DNA of 64,000 nucleotides from Kitagawia praeruptora (lineage: Eukaryota > Streptophyta > Magnoliopsida > Apiales > Apiaceae), in the NCBI GenBank assembly GCA_037693485.1, contig CM075350.1:125362001-125426000 (forward strand), read 5' to 3'. Position 1 is the first letter of the stretch, and the number at the start of each line of letters is the position of its first letter. Below the pieces are notes generated by a model. The model searched no databases. It was not told the origin of the DNA and was given only the letters and a program-made list of their open reading frames with translations. Made by a program: the position numbers and the translations under genes. Shown here one piece after another: positions 1-11,466 of the stretch.

Positions 1-1819
1 ACAAACTCAGGAATCTGATCCACAACTAAGCTTTGAAGTGCTTCAACCGTCAATTGTGGTGGAACAGACCCTGATCCTGAAGTACTGTCATGTTGCACAG
101 GCTTCAGCCATTGTGACAAAAAGTCAGAGCTAGAGCTAGGCAAGCTAGACTCCTCAGTTACAGATGCAACTTCTGTAACCGGATGGATTGACTCTACTAC
201 TGGTGTCTCCACAGAAGTGGGATGAGTTACACCAGCAGTTGACACAGGCACAAAGTCTCTAGTAAAAACTAGTGGAACCTCTGTGTTTGTGATGGTGTCA
301 TTAGGAGATGCCCTAGCATGCATTCCTCACCATCTAAATGTGGATCCTGGGTGGTGAGAAAGGTGCCATGCACCAAGTCACTTGAATTCATTGGCTCATC
401 AAAAGAAAAGAATTCTTGATGATCAATGCCTTGCTCCTCAATTGCTTGAGTTGCAGGCTGCAAAGAAATTTGAATGGTAGATTCTGGAAGAGAAGTGTCA
501 TTTAGATTAGAGTTTGGCAACTCCCCCTGAGAGATAGAGGGAGTTTCAATTGTGATGTGCTCTTCACTCAGTGTTGTGCCAGCCTTATCACTCCCATGTG
601 CTGACTCTGTACAGGTAGGTGCATTGGGGAGGATGCTTGATTCTATAGATGCATCCTGTTGAGAGGATACATCTAGTGAACTGTTTGCCCCTGATTTTAC
701 AACTTCAGCCATTTGTGTGACTGAAGAGATGGTTTTAGTTTTCTTCTTCTTTGGCCTGATTAGGGGTGACTCAGGTGCCTCACTTTCTAATTCTACAGCC
801 AATGCTGCTTCAGACAGAATGGTTAAAGGTGCAGAAGCAACCTATTTTCTCTTCTTTTCCTTTTTACTAACATCATCCTTTTGAGATGATGATGCAGTTG
901 GCTCGGTGTTTGGTAGGGTGTTTGGTTGAGGTGGTTGGATAGCAGACCCTGGGTTAGCATTGTGTTCTACTTGCTTGGGTCTAGCTAACTCAGATTTGGA
1001 GACAAATGTTGGCATGTTGTGAGGGTAAGAATCAAATAACTTCTGCATATGGGAAGTTATTACAAGCCTTACATCCACATCATTCCTAGTATCCAAATTA
1101 CCAAAAATGAGTTTGGTCATGGATCTAGGATAGCCTAATCTACTTTTATCTAAACCAGGTAAATCAGCCACATTTTTATCTAGATAATTAAGTACAGACT
1201 GAATAAACCTAGGAAAGAAGATATCATTACCTCTCTTGGTTGTGTTCTTACCAAGTTTTCCATAGAGTTCCTGCATTATGAGCTTTCCAACATCAATTTT
1301 CCTATCATAGGCAAGTGAGTAGCATATCTGTTGAACAGGAGCACTTAGTTGGTCGAAGCTGGATTTCTTTCCACTGAATACTTGCAGGAGAGTGGCAAAC
1401 ACATAGCTCCACTCTTTTCGCAGATGTGCCCGTTTTAGATTTCCAACCTTGATGGTGTCTGAGTACCTTATTAGTTCAAAGAATTCCACTAGTTGATCTT
1501 CTGTTACAAGGCCATCATACTCATTCTGGTGAAGACCCAGGGCCTTGCTCATATTCTCAGAAGTGATGCTGAACTCTTTACCAAGTATCTTGCAGTTAAT
1601 GATATAACCCAGACTGCCATCATCTAGAGCAACTGTTTCTGTAATGGCAGTATTCCAAAATTGCTCCAGAATGTCTAGATACAGAGTTGGATTGGCCGTA
1701 AGTGCTTCTTTGATATAAGATTCAGACATCCATTTGACGAAACACTTGTAGTTAGCATTTGGGGCTTCGACATCACTTGAGATAGCAATGAAGTTAGTGT
1801 TGAATTTCACATTTGCCAT
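1..1819 (-). pseudogene. Post-pol ORF3 of copia copy 1a, broken
   Basis: The ATG at 1819 matches the ATG at 62191 in the related copy; the reading frame reaches upstream of it but that part is not conserved. The N-terminal ~250 residues are well conserved with 62191-64000 and contain a block around LRKEWS and YSLAYDR that also occurs in the second copia family (47.6-47.9 kb). The C-terminal half is Ser/Thr/Glu/Pro-rich and low in complexity. Breaks: a TAG at 842-844, and a 1-base deletion near 320 that ends the frame at 269; homology continues in another frame to position 1. I see no clear membrane segment or signal peptide. Sireviruses often carry an env-like ORF here, but the function is unproven. 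Confidence 0.75.
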
Positions 1820-2649
1820 TGATTTGAAGAGAAGAGAAAAGAGAATGAAGGTTGAAGAAGAAATTTGGCTTTTAGCAGTTAGGGTTTTCAGGGGTTTTGG
1901 GAGCTTTGATGCTTGAGAAATCGAATGAAATGAATCGAATAGATGTGAAATTGTATAAGTCTTGTTGAGTATGTTTTGTATCGATAAGTCAAGCATTCGA
2001 GAAGTAGAAAACAATTATTCGATAAGTCAAGAAAGGCTTATTCGATAACTCAAGCAGGTTGAAAACTCACAGCTGGCAGCTATCTAACTTAGAATAAATT
2101 CTAAATTAGGTAAAATATATTTTTATGAGTAATTCTGAATTTTGAATAAAATCCAAAATCGGTTAAGATTCAACGAGAATTCAGCCTTTTCAAATGATTC
2201 GAGAACTCAAATATAGTATTCGAGAACTCAGTCAATAGAGAACTAAAACACTATATTCGAGAAGTCAAGAATACCTCTATTCGATAACTCTAAAAGACTC
2301 TATTCGAGAACTTGAGAGTGCTCTAATGAGACTTGTTAGAGATGTCGAATAGTGAATCACTCGAGAAGTCTGACTTATCGAAATATACTCATCACTCACA
2401 AAAATTAATTGTCACTATCTTTTAAAATTCACCAGCCATATTCATTTAAGAATATTCTAGCAAATTAAACAGTGATTTTCTCAAAATTTCATAGAAATTT
2501 CAAGTTGACAAAATATGATTTTTCAACATATGCAGCAGATTTGAAATATTTATAAATCATACTTCAGCCAACACTTACTCAAAAAAAAATATTGAGAATT
2601 TAGATAAGGTAAGTGTTTACTGCTGCAACAATCTAGATGTTGTATTCAC
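1820..2649 (-). repeat. Pol-ORF3 spacer with TTCGAGAA-type motif array
   Basis: No ORF. Between about 1970 and 2370 the sequence repeats short units of the type ATTCGAGAACTC, ATTCGATAACTC and ATTCGAGAAGTC in both orientations. The same kind of array occurs in the LTR of this family and at 61562-62110 in the sister copy. Part of it lies just upstream of the ORF3 start, where it could act as a promoter or leader; that is inference. Confidence 0.6.
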
Positions 2650-4286
2650 TTAGCCAGAATCTGAAGAATTCAGCATTCCAATCTCACTAACCAACCTTGT
2701 GAAGGTGGCTTCATCTAATGGCTTAGTGAATATATCAGCTAGTTGTTTATCAGTAGAAACATAATGCAACTCAATGGTTCCATTAGTTGCATGTTCTCTA
2801 ATGAAATGATATCTAATGTCAATGTGCTTTGTTCTAGAATGATTGACAGGATTGGCAACTATAGAGATTGCACTTGTGTTATCACACATGATTGGAATTC
2901 TTTCCAACACAAGTCCATAATCTTTAAGTTGATTTCTAATCCAAAGCACTTGAGCACAGCAACTTCCAGCAGCTATGTATTCAGCCTCAGCTGTGGAAGT
3001 TGACACAGATTGTTGTTTCTTGCTATACCAAGAGACTAACCTTTGTCCAAGAAACTGGCAGCTACCTGAGGTGCTTTTTCTATCCACTCTGCATCCAGCA
3101 TAATCAGCATCAGAATAACCAACCAGATTGAACCCTGTGTCCTTAGGATACCATAGACCCAAGTTTGGAGTGCCCTTCAGATATTTAAAGATCCTTTTTA
3201 TAGCAATCAAATGTGATTCTTTTGGATTTGATTGAAATCTTGCACACAAGCATGTAGCAAACATGATGTCTGGCCTACTTGCAGTGAGATAGAGTAGAGA
3301 ACCAACCATGCCTCTGTAGACTGAGATATCTACTTTCTTGCCTTTAGCATCTTCATCCAATTTAGTTGCAGTGGCCATGGGTGTCTTTGCATGTGAGCAA
3401 TCTTCCAAATCAAACTTCTTCAATAAATCCTTGATGTACTTGGTTTGACTGATAAAGATACCATCCTTCCTTTGATTAACTTGCAACCCAAGAAATAATG
3501 TCAACTCTCCCATCATACTCATCTCATATCTGCTCTGCATTAGCTTAGAGAACTTTTCACACAGCTTCTCATTAGTAGAACCAAATATGATATCATCCAC
3601 ATAGATCTTAACTAAGATAATATCATCACCATGTTTCTTGTAAAATAGTGTTTTGTCCAATGTGTCTCTAGTGAATTTATTTTCAAGAAAAAATTGAGAT
3701 AAAGTATCATACCACCCTTGGAGCCTGCTTAAGTCCATACAGTGCCTTAAGCAGTCTGTAGACAAATTCTGGGAAGTGTGGATCCTCAAAGTCAGGTGGT
3801 TGTTGCACATAAACTTCTTCTTCCAACTCTCCATTCAGAAATGCACTCTTGACATCCATTTGATAAACTTTAAAGTTTGAATGAGCAGCAAATGCCAGGA
3901 ATATTCTGATGGCTTCCAATCTAGCAACAGGGGCAAATGTCTCATCATAATCAATGCCTTCCTGTTGAGAGTATCCTTTTGCAACCAACCTTGCTTTGTT
4001 TCTTACTATTACACCATCTTCATCCATCTTATTCTTCAGAACCCATTTTGTTCCAACAATGGTTCTATTCTTTGGTGCAGGCACAAGTTGCCATACTTTG
4101 TTCCTTTCAAATTGGTTCAGCTCCTCTTGCATGGCAATAATCCAATCTGGATCTAAAAGTGCATCATCAAGTTTCTTAGGCTCAACCTGAGATAGGAAAC
4201 CACCATAGAGACACTCATTCTGAGTTGCTCTCCTAGTCCTTACTCCTGCATTAAGATCTCCAATGATTTGCTCTGCAGTGTGTGAT
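2650..4286 (-). pseudogene. Copia copy 1a pol, RT and RNase H part
   Basis: Encodes the reverse transcriptase (start of domain near 4140, YVDD box near 3600) and the RNase H-like domain (YSDADYAG and the STAEAEY block), ending in the family terminus before the stop at 2650. A 2-base deletion near 3713, next to the GLKQAPR motif, shifts the frame and splits it into two open segments (3707-4132 and 2650-3834). Its 5' side is cut off at 4286 by the solo LTR; pol resumes at 6406. Compared with 59730-61298 the protein is otherwise closely similar. Not functional as it stands. Confidence 0.9.
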
Positions 4287-5286
4287 TGATAAGTGCATAT
4301 TTTTGCATATTTTTATTACCTATTTATTGCTTGAACTCGTATTTTAATAATTTATTTTGTTGCATTTCAGGAAATTCGTGAATAAATAAAGAAATGACAA
4401 AATAAAGAAATAAAGTGCAAGGAATGAAAAAAGAGGAAGAAAAAGGACCAAAAAGAAAAAGAGGAAAAAGAATTAGGAGTTTGGTGGAAAGGGAATCTTG
4501 GAGGACACATGGAAGGTGGAGATCATCCCAGCACACTTAAAAAGTGTATGGCCAAGATCAAGTCTACCAAAGCTTAATGGTGAAGGAATCTTTTAATGGC
4601 TAGGATTACACCACCACACAAACCAAATGTAGGGCCAAGATTTACCCACACCCCCCTAAACCCTAATTCCCATCCTATAAATACCCCATCATTTCCCTTG
4701 TATTTTTAACTTATCTTAGGAGTAGTGTAGGGTAGTTTTAGGGTAGATTTAATTTCTTGTTTTTGTAGTTTCAAATCTTGTAAACACTCTCCCTTTTATT
4801 TTAATGCAATTTTATTTCCTTTAAATTCTTGTCTTGCACTTTCCTTTATTGTTGCCTTGTTTCGTTACTTTCGTAAATCCGTTTAGTGGACAAAGTAGCG
4901 AAATGCTAACCACTAGGGGTTGAGAGTAACGAAACTTTAATTTCATAGTTTAATTTAGTTTTAATTCGTAGTTTAGCCCCTTTAAAAATCAATTTTATTG
5001 TGGGCTTTTTAATTCCAAACATCGTTTTAGTATAATTTTATTTTCGTAGTTAATCTTTATTTTCGTTAAAAAATATATACAAAAATATTAGTTTTTAATT
5101 TTCAGTATATTTTTACTCGTTTTTAACTGTTTTAATTCGTAGCATTTGTAGTTCCCCTGTTTCTTGGTCTTTCAAACAAAACCCAGAAGAAAAGAACCTT
5201 TCAAAACCCAGCTCTCTTTGCTTATTCCCCTTCTACGAATACACACACACACATCCCTGTTTCTTCACTTTCATTCTTATTCAAAC

Positions 5287-5324
<38 letters not shown>

Positions 5325-6405
5325 ATCTCTCCTTCTCTATCTCTCTAATCTCTCTCAACCCACAATCCTTCTTTTGTTCGCCAGTCTCTCGAACGAACCA
5401 CGATGCTTCGAACCCCAAACCCCCGTCCCTGTATGTTTCCGACTGCTAAGATTGTTGAGTTTAATTAATTTAGTTTAAAAAATTAATTTAGTGAAGGTTT
5501 GTGGTTTAACGTCGTTGGATATTGCTGAAGTTTAGAGCTGTTGTTCTGTTTCTATTTGTTCGAGTCGTTGAGTTCCGAGTCCTGTAAATCTCTTGTTCTA
5601 ATTAGCGAGTTGCAGCTGAGTTGATTAACTGAGTGTTGTCGATTTATTTTTCGAGCTTGAATCTGCGTTGCTCTTCTCTTGTTCTTGCCGAATTGTTAGC
5701 TGAACAGGGTTTAATTTTCTGAGTTAATTCTGTTTAGAGTTCTTGTATCCTGATTGTTGCTGCGAGTCTGTTCTGAGTCCAGTGTTTGTGTTCGATTGGC
5801 TGAGTTGTTTGCTGTGAATCGTTGTGTGCAAGCCTGAGTTGTGAATTGTCGTTGAGTCGAGTACTGCTTTCATTGTTCGAGTTTTCATTTGATGCATTTC
5901 TTCTAAATTCTGAGTCTTGCAGCTTATATGTTCGATCGGTTTTTGGCCAGTTTATTTCCTTGTGATCGTGAAGTTTTAGATTGTAGTTTGTGATTGCTGT
6001 CGAGATGTAGTTTGTTTTATGGTTGAATTGTTTGATTGAATTTTTAGAATGCAGTTTGTTTTCGAATTATGTTTACTCTTGTGATTCCTGTTAATAAAAT
6101 CTAAGTTGTAAGTTCGAATTTAAAATCTTTATAATAATTTGGTTGTTGCTCTTTTCACTTTTAAATTAGTTAGTTTAAAATTAGAATAAATTTAATTTTC
6201 TTTAAAATAGTTTAAATTTCATCTTAGTAATTAATTAGTAAAATTCCATTTTTCTAAAACCCAAAATTTGTTCTGGTTCGATTTAATTAAAAAATTAAGG
6301 ATACGTGAAAATTTTAGTCCCTGAGGAACGAATCTCACATATTACAACGAAACGAATTGTGCGCTTGCGATTCAATAAATTTAAATCTTTATTTTTAGCA
6401 CATCA
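4287..6405 (+). mobile_element. Solo LTR (about 2.1 kb, unknown family) inserted in copy 1a pol
   Basis: The insert starts TGATAAGTGC, ends GCACATCA and is flanked by the perfect 5-bp duplication GTGAT (4282-4286 and 6406-6410). Removing it and one duplication restores the continuity of pol. It has no coding capacity. It has a TATA-like CTATAAATA at about 4675-4683, a (CT)n tract and a long T-rich region. TG...CA ends plus a 5-bp duplication and no internal genes indicate a solo LTR left by LTR-LTR recombination. The plus orientation rests only on the TATA-like box. The family is not determined; Ty3/gypsy is plausible from the length. Confidence 0.8.
5288..5345. repeat. CT-rich microsatellite inside the solo LTR
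   Basis: About 14 uninterrupted CT units followed by degenerate CTAT/CTCT units, preceded by a short CA run at 5241-5252. The Ser/Leu-rich reading frame over this stretch is a by-product of the repeat. Confidence 0.85.
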
Positions 6406-7995
6406 GTGATCTATCCCATTTCCTTGAGTGCTCAGCCTGATTTCTCATTCTTGATGTTGCTTCATCATCCAAATCATGATCATCCTGATTTCCTCCCCCT
6501 GTGAGGTTGCCACTACTCACAGGTGTGTCTTGGATGCTAGTTTCTCCACTGTTGATTGGCACAAATTCTTCTCTTGTATTATCATTCACTTGAGTCTGTT
6601 GAACTTGAGTTTCAACTTCAGTTTCAATCTCTTCATCAGAATCATCTAGATTATCAAACTTCAATGGATCTTTATCTTCATCATTGGCTTCTTCTAGTCC
6701 AGGCTGTTTTCTGTCATCAAATGTCACATCTGTGCTTTCCATAATTTTCTTTTGACTGATGACATAAACTTTGTATGCAATTCTTTCCATAGAATAGCCA
6801 AGAAAGATTCCTTCAAATGCCTTTGCATCAAACTTACCAACATATTCAGAATTATCCTTCAATACAAAGCATTTGCTTCCAAAAGTGTGAACATACTTTA
6901 GAGTAGGCTTCTTTCCAGTCATCAAATTGTAAGGTGTCTTTCTAGTGTTTTTGTTGATGAGGGTTCTGTTCTGGATATAGCATGCAGTGCTCACAGCCTC
7001 AACCCAAAAACATATAGGCATCTTTGCATCAAGTAACATTGTTCTAGCAGCCTCAATTAGAGATCTATTCTTTCTCTCAACAACTCCATTTTGTTGTGGA
7101 GTCCTTGGAGCTGAGAAATCCCATTCTCTTTGCAGAATGCTTCAAGCATGGCATTTCTGAACTCTGTCCCATTATCACTTCTCAGTGCAATCACACTTGC
7201 ATTGTTGGCCTTTGCTTCCTTGTCAACTTTCTTTATGTGCTCAATGATTACTTGTGGAACCTCATCTTTTGATGCCAGAAATTCCACCCATGTATACCTT
7301 GTAAAGTCATCAACCATCACCAAGGCATACTTCTTTCTTCCTAGTGACATAATATTGACAGGTCCAAACAAGTCCATATGAATGAGTTGTAGGGGCTTGG
7401 TTATTGATGTCACTGTCTTTGACTTGTGGCTTGATCTTTTCATTTTTCCCTTTTGACAAGCCTCACACACTCCTTCTTGACAGAACTCAAGTGTGGGCAT
7501 GCCTCTCACTAACTCTCTTTTGACTAGAGAATTAATGGCTTTGAAGTTCAGGTGTGATAATTTCTTGTGCCACAGCCAACAATCTTCATTTGATACTTTT
7601 GAGTAGAAGCAACAAATTTTGTCCTTGTTTGCAGAGTCCATATTGGCTACAAACAAGCTTCCTTTCCTTACTCCAGATAGAGCAAAGTCACCAGTCTTCT
7701 TGTGGGTGATCAAACATTCATCTTTGTCAAAATCCACCTTGAATCCCCTATCAGTAAACTGACCAACACTTAGCAGATTATGCTTGAGTCCCTTGACCAG
7801 TGCTACATCTTCAATGATGACATTTCCAACTTTCAACTTGCCATATCCCAATGTGTTACCCATGCTGTCATCTCCAAAAGCAACCATTGGGCCAGCCTTC
7901 TCCTCATACTGTGATAGCAGGGCCATATCACCAGTCATATGATTTGAGCATCCACTGTCCAAAATCCACATGACCTTCTTTTCACTTTCTTTGCC
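6406..7995 (-). pseudogene. Copia copy 1a pol, protease and integrase part
   Basis: From the 5' side: aspartic protease (ILDSGCSNHMTG near 7950), GAG-pre-integrase HHCC finger (WHKKLSH near 7565, CEACQKG near 7460), and the integrase core with HMDLFGP and the LRSDNGTEF block. A deletion of several bases near 7110 shifts the frame before the catalytic-Glu region; the integrase C-terminus and the acidic linker continue in the frame 6395-7039 until the solo LTR at 6405. The protease follows gag with no stop, frameshift or intervening segment, unlike the other two gag-pol regions. See the finding on the intron-less junction at 7995/7996. Confidence 0.88.
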
Positions 7996-9295
7996 TTGAG
8001 GACCTGATGGAGATGTGTCATCCTTGGAATTGGCCATCAAGGCATAGTTACAAAATTCCTGCTCTTCTCCATCACTGTCAGATTCATCCCAACACTTCCC
8101 TTCAGCTATGTAGGCCTTATCTTGTGTCTGCTTTTTCAGAAGGGCCTCATACTTAGCTTCGAGCTCAAGATAATCTCTATCCTTCTTTTTAGGCTTTTTG
8201 CATTCACTGGCAAAATGTCCTAGGTCATTGCATCTATAACACCTTACAGATGACCTATCCACATGGCTGGTTTTGAACTTATTCTTGTTTGGTTTCACAG
8301 GTGCCTTGCTCCTGTTGAATGAATGGTTTTGGGTTTTGGGTTTGAAGGGTTGATTCCTCTTAAATCTGATGTTTGGAAATTTTCTGACCATGAAAGCATA
8401 TGAAGTGTTTTCCATCCCATCTAGTTCTTCAAGAGTATAGAACTCATCTTCCTCCTTCTCCTCAACAGGTTCACTTACCTCAGCTTCAGTTTCTTCATCT
8501 TCTACTACATCCTCTATCCTCAATTGGCTTGTAGATGCTTCTAGGTCTTGAATAGATTTGTTGACAATCAAGGCACATGATGTGTTTATCATTCTGCCTT
8601 GGTTGGCTTGGATAGCCCTTTTCTGAAGCAACTCAAGCTCATGAGTTTTTAAAACCCCATAGAGCACATCATATGTAACTTTGTTCAAATCTCTTTCCCT
8701 TAGAGAAATGACCCTTTGCTCTAGATGATTTGGTGAAGATAGCAGAAACTTCATGTTCAATTCCTTGGTGCTGTAAACCTTGCCTTTCATCTGCAACTCA
8801 GTAACTAGCTTGTGAAATCTCTCAAACATCTCAGTGATGCTTTCCTTGGGCTGTGCCATGAAAGCTTCATACTGAGTGACCAGTATCTGTTTCTTGTTCT
8901 CTCTGACCTCATCAGTTCCTTCACATAACACCTCAATGTGATCCCACATTTCTTTGGCAGTGGTACATGAAGCAATGTTTGCAAACATTGACATGTCCAT
9001 GGAATCTATAATCAGCAACATGAGGTGACTGTCAAGGGCAACCATGTCCTTTTCTGATTCTGTCCATTTGGATGGATCCTTAGCCACATAAGATCTTGGA
9101 ATAGTAGTGGTTCCAACAGTCTTTTCAGGAATCTCCTGTTGGGGGAACAAATGGACCATTCTTGAGAATCTCAGGATACAAATGATGAGATGCTTTGATG
9201 AACAACTGCATCTTTATCTTTCAGAGGTTGTAATTCTCTTTGTTAAACTTAGGGACTTTCACCGTTCCTGTAGTCTTTGGTGTATTCGAACTCAT
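7996..9295 (-). pseudogene. Copia copy 1a gag
   Basis: The start codon at 9295 matches the gag ATG at 33618 in the sister copy. The protein has the UBN2-like Gag core, an acidic stretch, a basic linker and one CCHC knuckle (CYRCNDLGHFASEC, about 8200-8240). Lesions: a Trp codon became TGA near 9220, and a 1-base insertion in a C run near 9145 shifts the frame; from 9159 the gag-pol frame is open through to 7057. Gag here ends right after the acidic ALMAN segment and joins pol directly, so this copy lacks the extra C-terminal Gag region found at 56881-58057. Confidence 0.88.
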
Positions 9296-9326
9296 GATCG
9301 TTTTTCTGTTTTTGAATAAACAGCCC

Positions 9327-9338
9327 GCTCTGATACCA
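9327..9338 (-). other. Primer-binding site, initiator tRNA-Met
   Basis: On the minus strand TGGTATCAGAGC begins two bases after the 5' LTR. This is the standard plant copia site complementary to the 3' end of initiator tRNA-Met, where minus-strand DNA synthesis starts. Confidence 0.92.
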
Positions 9339-9340
9339 CT

Positions 9341-10636
9341 TGTTGAGTATGGAATACAGTAAAAGAATACAGAGGGGGGGTGAATGGATTCTTGAACTTT
9401 TCTTGGTTGAGTCTGTGTAGCAGATAAGTGTTTGTGTGTGCAAAGATGTAGGTGCGGATAAAGAACAACACAAGTCAAAATATCACTTTAATCTAATGTA
9501 TTATTAGATAAAGGTTGCTACAATCTGTGAATACAATTGATAGTATTCTCAGCTTCGTCTTTCTCAGAGAGAAATTGCTTACAATGAATATGAAAAACTT
9601 GACTCTCCAAAAAGTTCAAATGCTAAGGAAGTAAGGTTGTATCCTTATAGAGCATGGATACAACCTACTTACTACAAATAAGGTAGCTAAAACAAATTAA
9701 TTTCTAGTCTGTCTATCCTATTTGAGTAAGAGTCCAAACGGTTACAGATTTGACTTTGCAAAGCCTGTTCAGATCCACTTCTTTAGCCCTTTGTCTCTTC
9801 TATATCTCTCCAAGCTTATTTGTAGGCTTTCCAGAGCACGTTACAGATTGAGATCTATAAAGTGCATTGGCTTGTTGCAGGTTTCTAACTTGTACAATTT
9901 CTCCAATATTTTGTCTCCAAGAGTGTATTCGAGAAGTGACTAAGTAAGTGATTCGAGAACTAGAATTGACATGATCGATAACTCTGAGTTCTCGAACACT
10001 GTTATATTGACATATCGAATTACTTCTCGAATAGCTCTTTTTCATCAGGATTCCTTGAGTTGTCGAATAGAACATTTGACTTATCGAATCCTCGAGATAT
10101 CGAATAGCTTTCTGAGTCCTTGAGATATCGAATGGAACTTTGACTTGTTGACTCCTTGAGAACTCGAATACTACTCTTGACTTGTTGACTTCTTGAGTTC
10201 TCGAACAGAGTAATAGACATATCGAATCTCTGAGATATCGAATGAGATATCGAACAGTGTATTCAGAGATATCGAATAGTGTCTTGAGATATCGAATCCC
10301 TGACTTCTCGAATGCTGGACTTCTCGAATAGACAAAACTACTTCTCGAATTGGTACTTAGGCAAATTCTTCACTTTCTTCAAATCCCAACTGTGATTATT
10401 TGACAGTCTTTATCTTCTTGCTTGAGGCATGAACCTTGGAACTTCTTTCAAGTATTATTCTTGACTATATAAGTACAGTTACACAACTAGGATTTGGTGT
10501 CTATTACAAGTACAGAACAAGTAGAGACTCTACAACTAGATGTTCCCTCAGTTAAGAGGTCATGTAAGTAATGCAAAGCATTACAAACAATTAGGCTTGT
10601 TATTAGATGTAAACAGGCATGCCTATGTGACTAACA
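9341..10636 (-). repeat. 5' LTR of copia copy 1a
   Basis: 1296 bp, starting TGTTAGTCAC and ending ACTCAACA on the minus strand. It is the same family as the LTR at 32280-33572 and the solo LTR at 30465-31773. Its U3 half (about 9925-10350) is packed with TTCTCGAA, TTCTCGAG and GATATCGAA motifs. Open frames inside it are translations of this motif array, not genes. Confidence 0.92.
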
Positions 10637-11197
10637 ATATATAAGAATTTTATTTCCAAATCTTTAGAAAACTTTTCTTTTCTTCCAACAAATATCTTTT
10701 AGGAATAAAATAAAGAAATCAAATTTTCATCTTTCTTTTTCTTTCAAAATTTCTGGAACATAATGTTAAGTTGCATGGCCGGTTATTACACCACGTTGTT
10801 GAAAGTATTTAGGAATTAGGAGGCAAACTGTAGTATAATTTACAAGAAAGTGTTCTTTCTGATTTAAATACAGTACTTAAATATTCATAGATCAGATTAA
10901 TAAACGGCAATAACGAATCTAACAAGAGGTACCAACATAACGGGACACATGTCAAACGACTGACGTTATAATGGCGGCCGAATCTACGACCGACCTGAAC
11001 TAAACCCCATAGTTCTAGCCTTCTAGGTAATGCGCATGATAAAATTAATTATTTCATTTTACTTTGGAAAATACATAGATGTGGAACATACTGCATTACG
11101 AAAAAAGGGATCTACAACTAACTTTCATTATTAACCATTTTAAAAAAAAAAAACTTTCATTATAAACAATTCACAATTCACGGGTGTTTTCATTTTT
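10637..11197. other. Unassigned AT-rich DNA
   Basis: The first five bases (ATATA) are the likely target-site copy of element 1a. Nothing else is recognised: no ORF, no terminal repeats, no RNA gene. A short GC-richer patch at about 10965-11030 is unidentified. Confidence 0.5.
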
Positions 11198-11466
11198 CCC
11201 TCCATTCCGTTGAATTGTAATTAATATTTGGATTGTGTACGAAAATTAAGAAATGAAAATAAAATAATAGAAAAGTATAAGAAAAGTAGATAAAGTGATG
11301 GATTCATTATTCAAGTGATTAATTAAAAAAAAGTAAAATTTAGTGAAAAATAGTGGATTCATTTGTATTTCTAAAGTATTAAAATTTACTATATTTAATA
11401 AGTTTTAAAGTGTTAATGGGAAATCACAAAATAATAATTGTTAACAATTAAATGGAATAGAGGGGG
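11198..11466. mobile_element. MITE, Stowaway/mariner-like
   Basis: About 270 bp with imperfect terminal inverted repeats: CCCTCCATTCCGTTGAATTGT at the left and its near-complement ending GGAATAGAGGGGG at the right. The CTCCCTCC-type terminus and AT-rich non-coding interior fit Stowaway MITEs. A clean TA duplication is not visible (CATTTT occurs on both sides), so the exact ends and superfamily are uncertain. Confidence 0.5.

Larger units (their letters stand above)
1..10636 (-). mobile_element. Sirevirus-type Ty1/copia retrotransposon copy 1a (3' end outside window)
   Basis: In minus-strand order the element has a 5' LTR (9341-10636), a tRNA-iMet primer site, gag, pol (protease, integrase, RT, RNase H), a spacer rich in TTCGAGAA-like motifs, and a large third ORF that leaves the window at position 1. 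Pol before an additional ORF is the Sirevirus layout. The outer flank of the 5' LTR is ATATA (10637-10641); the matching duplication would lie left of the window. A 2.1-kb solo LTR interrupts pol at 4287-6405. Gag, pol and ORF3 all carry stops or frameshifts, so the copy cannot be autonomous. It is the same family as the copy starting at 32280, but it lacks the 1.2-kb gag-pol segment that the other copy has. Confidence 0.9.

Noticed and set aside
5164..5478. 104-codon Ser/Leu-rich frame
   Set aside because: Created by the CT microsatellite in the solo LTR.
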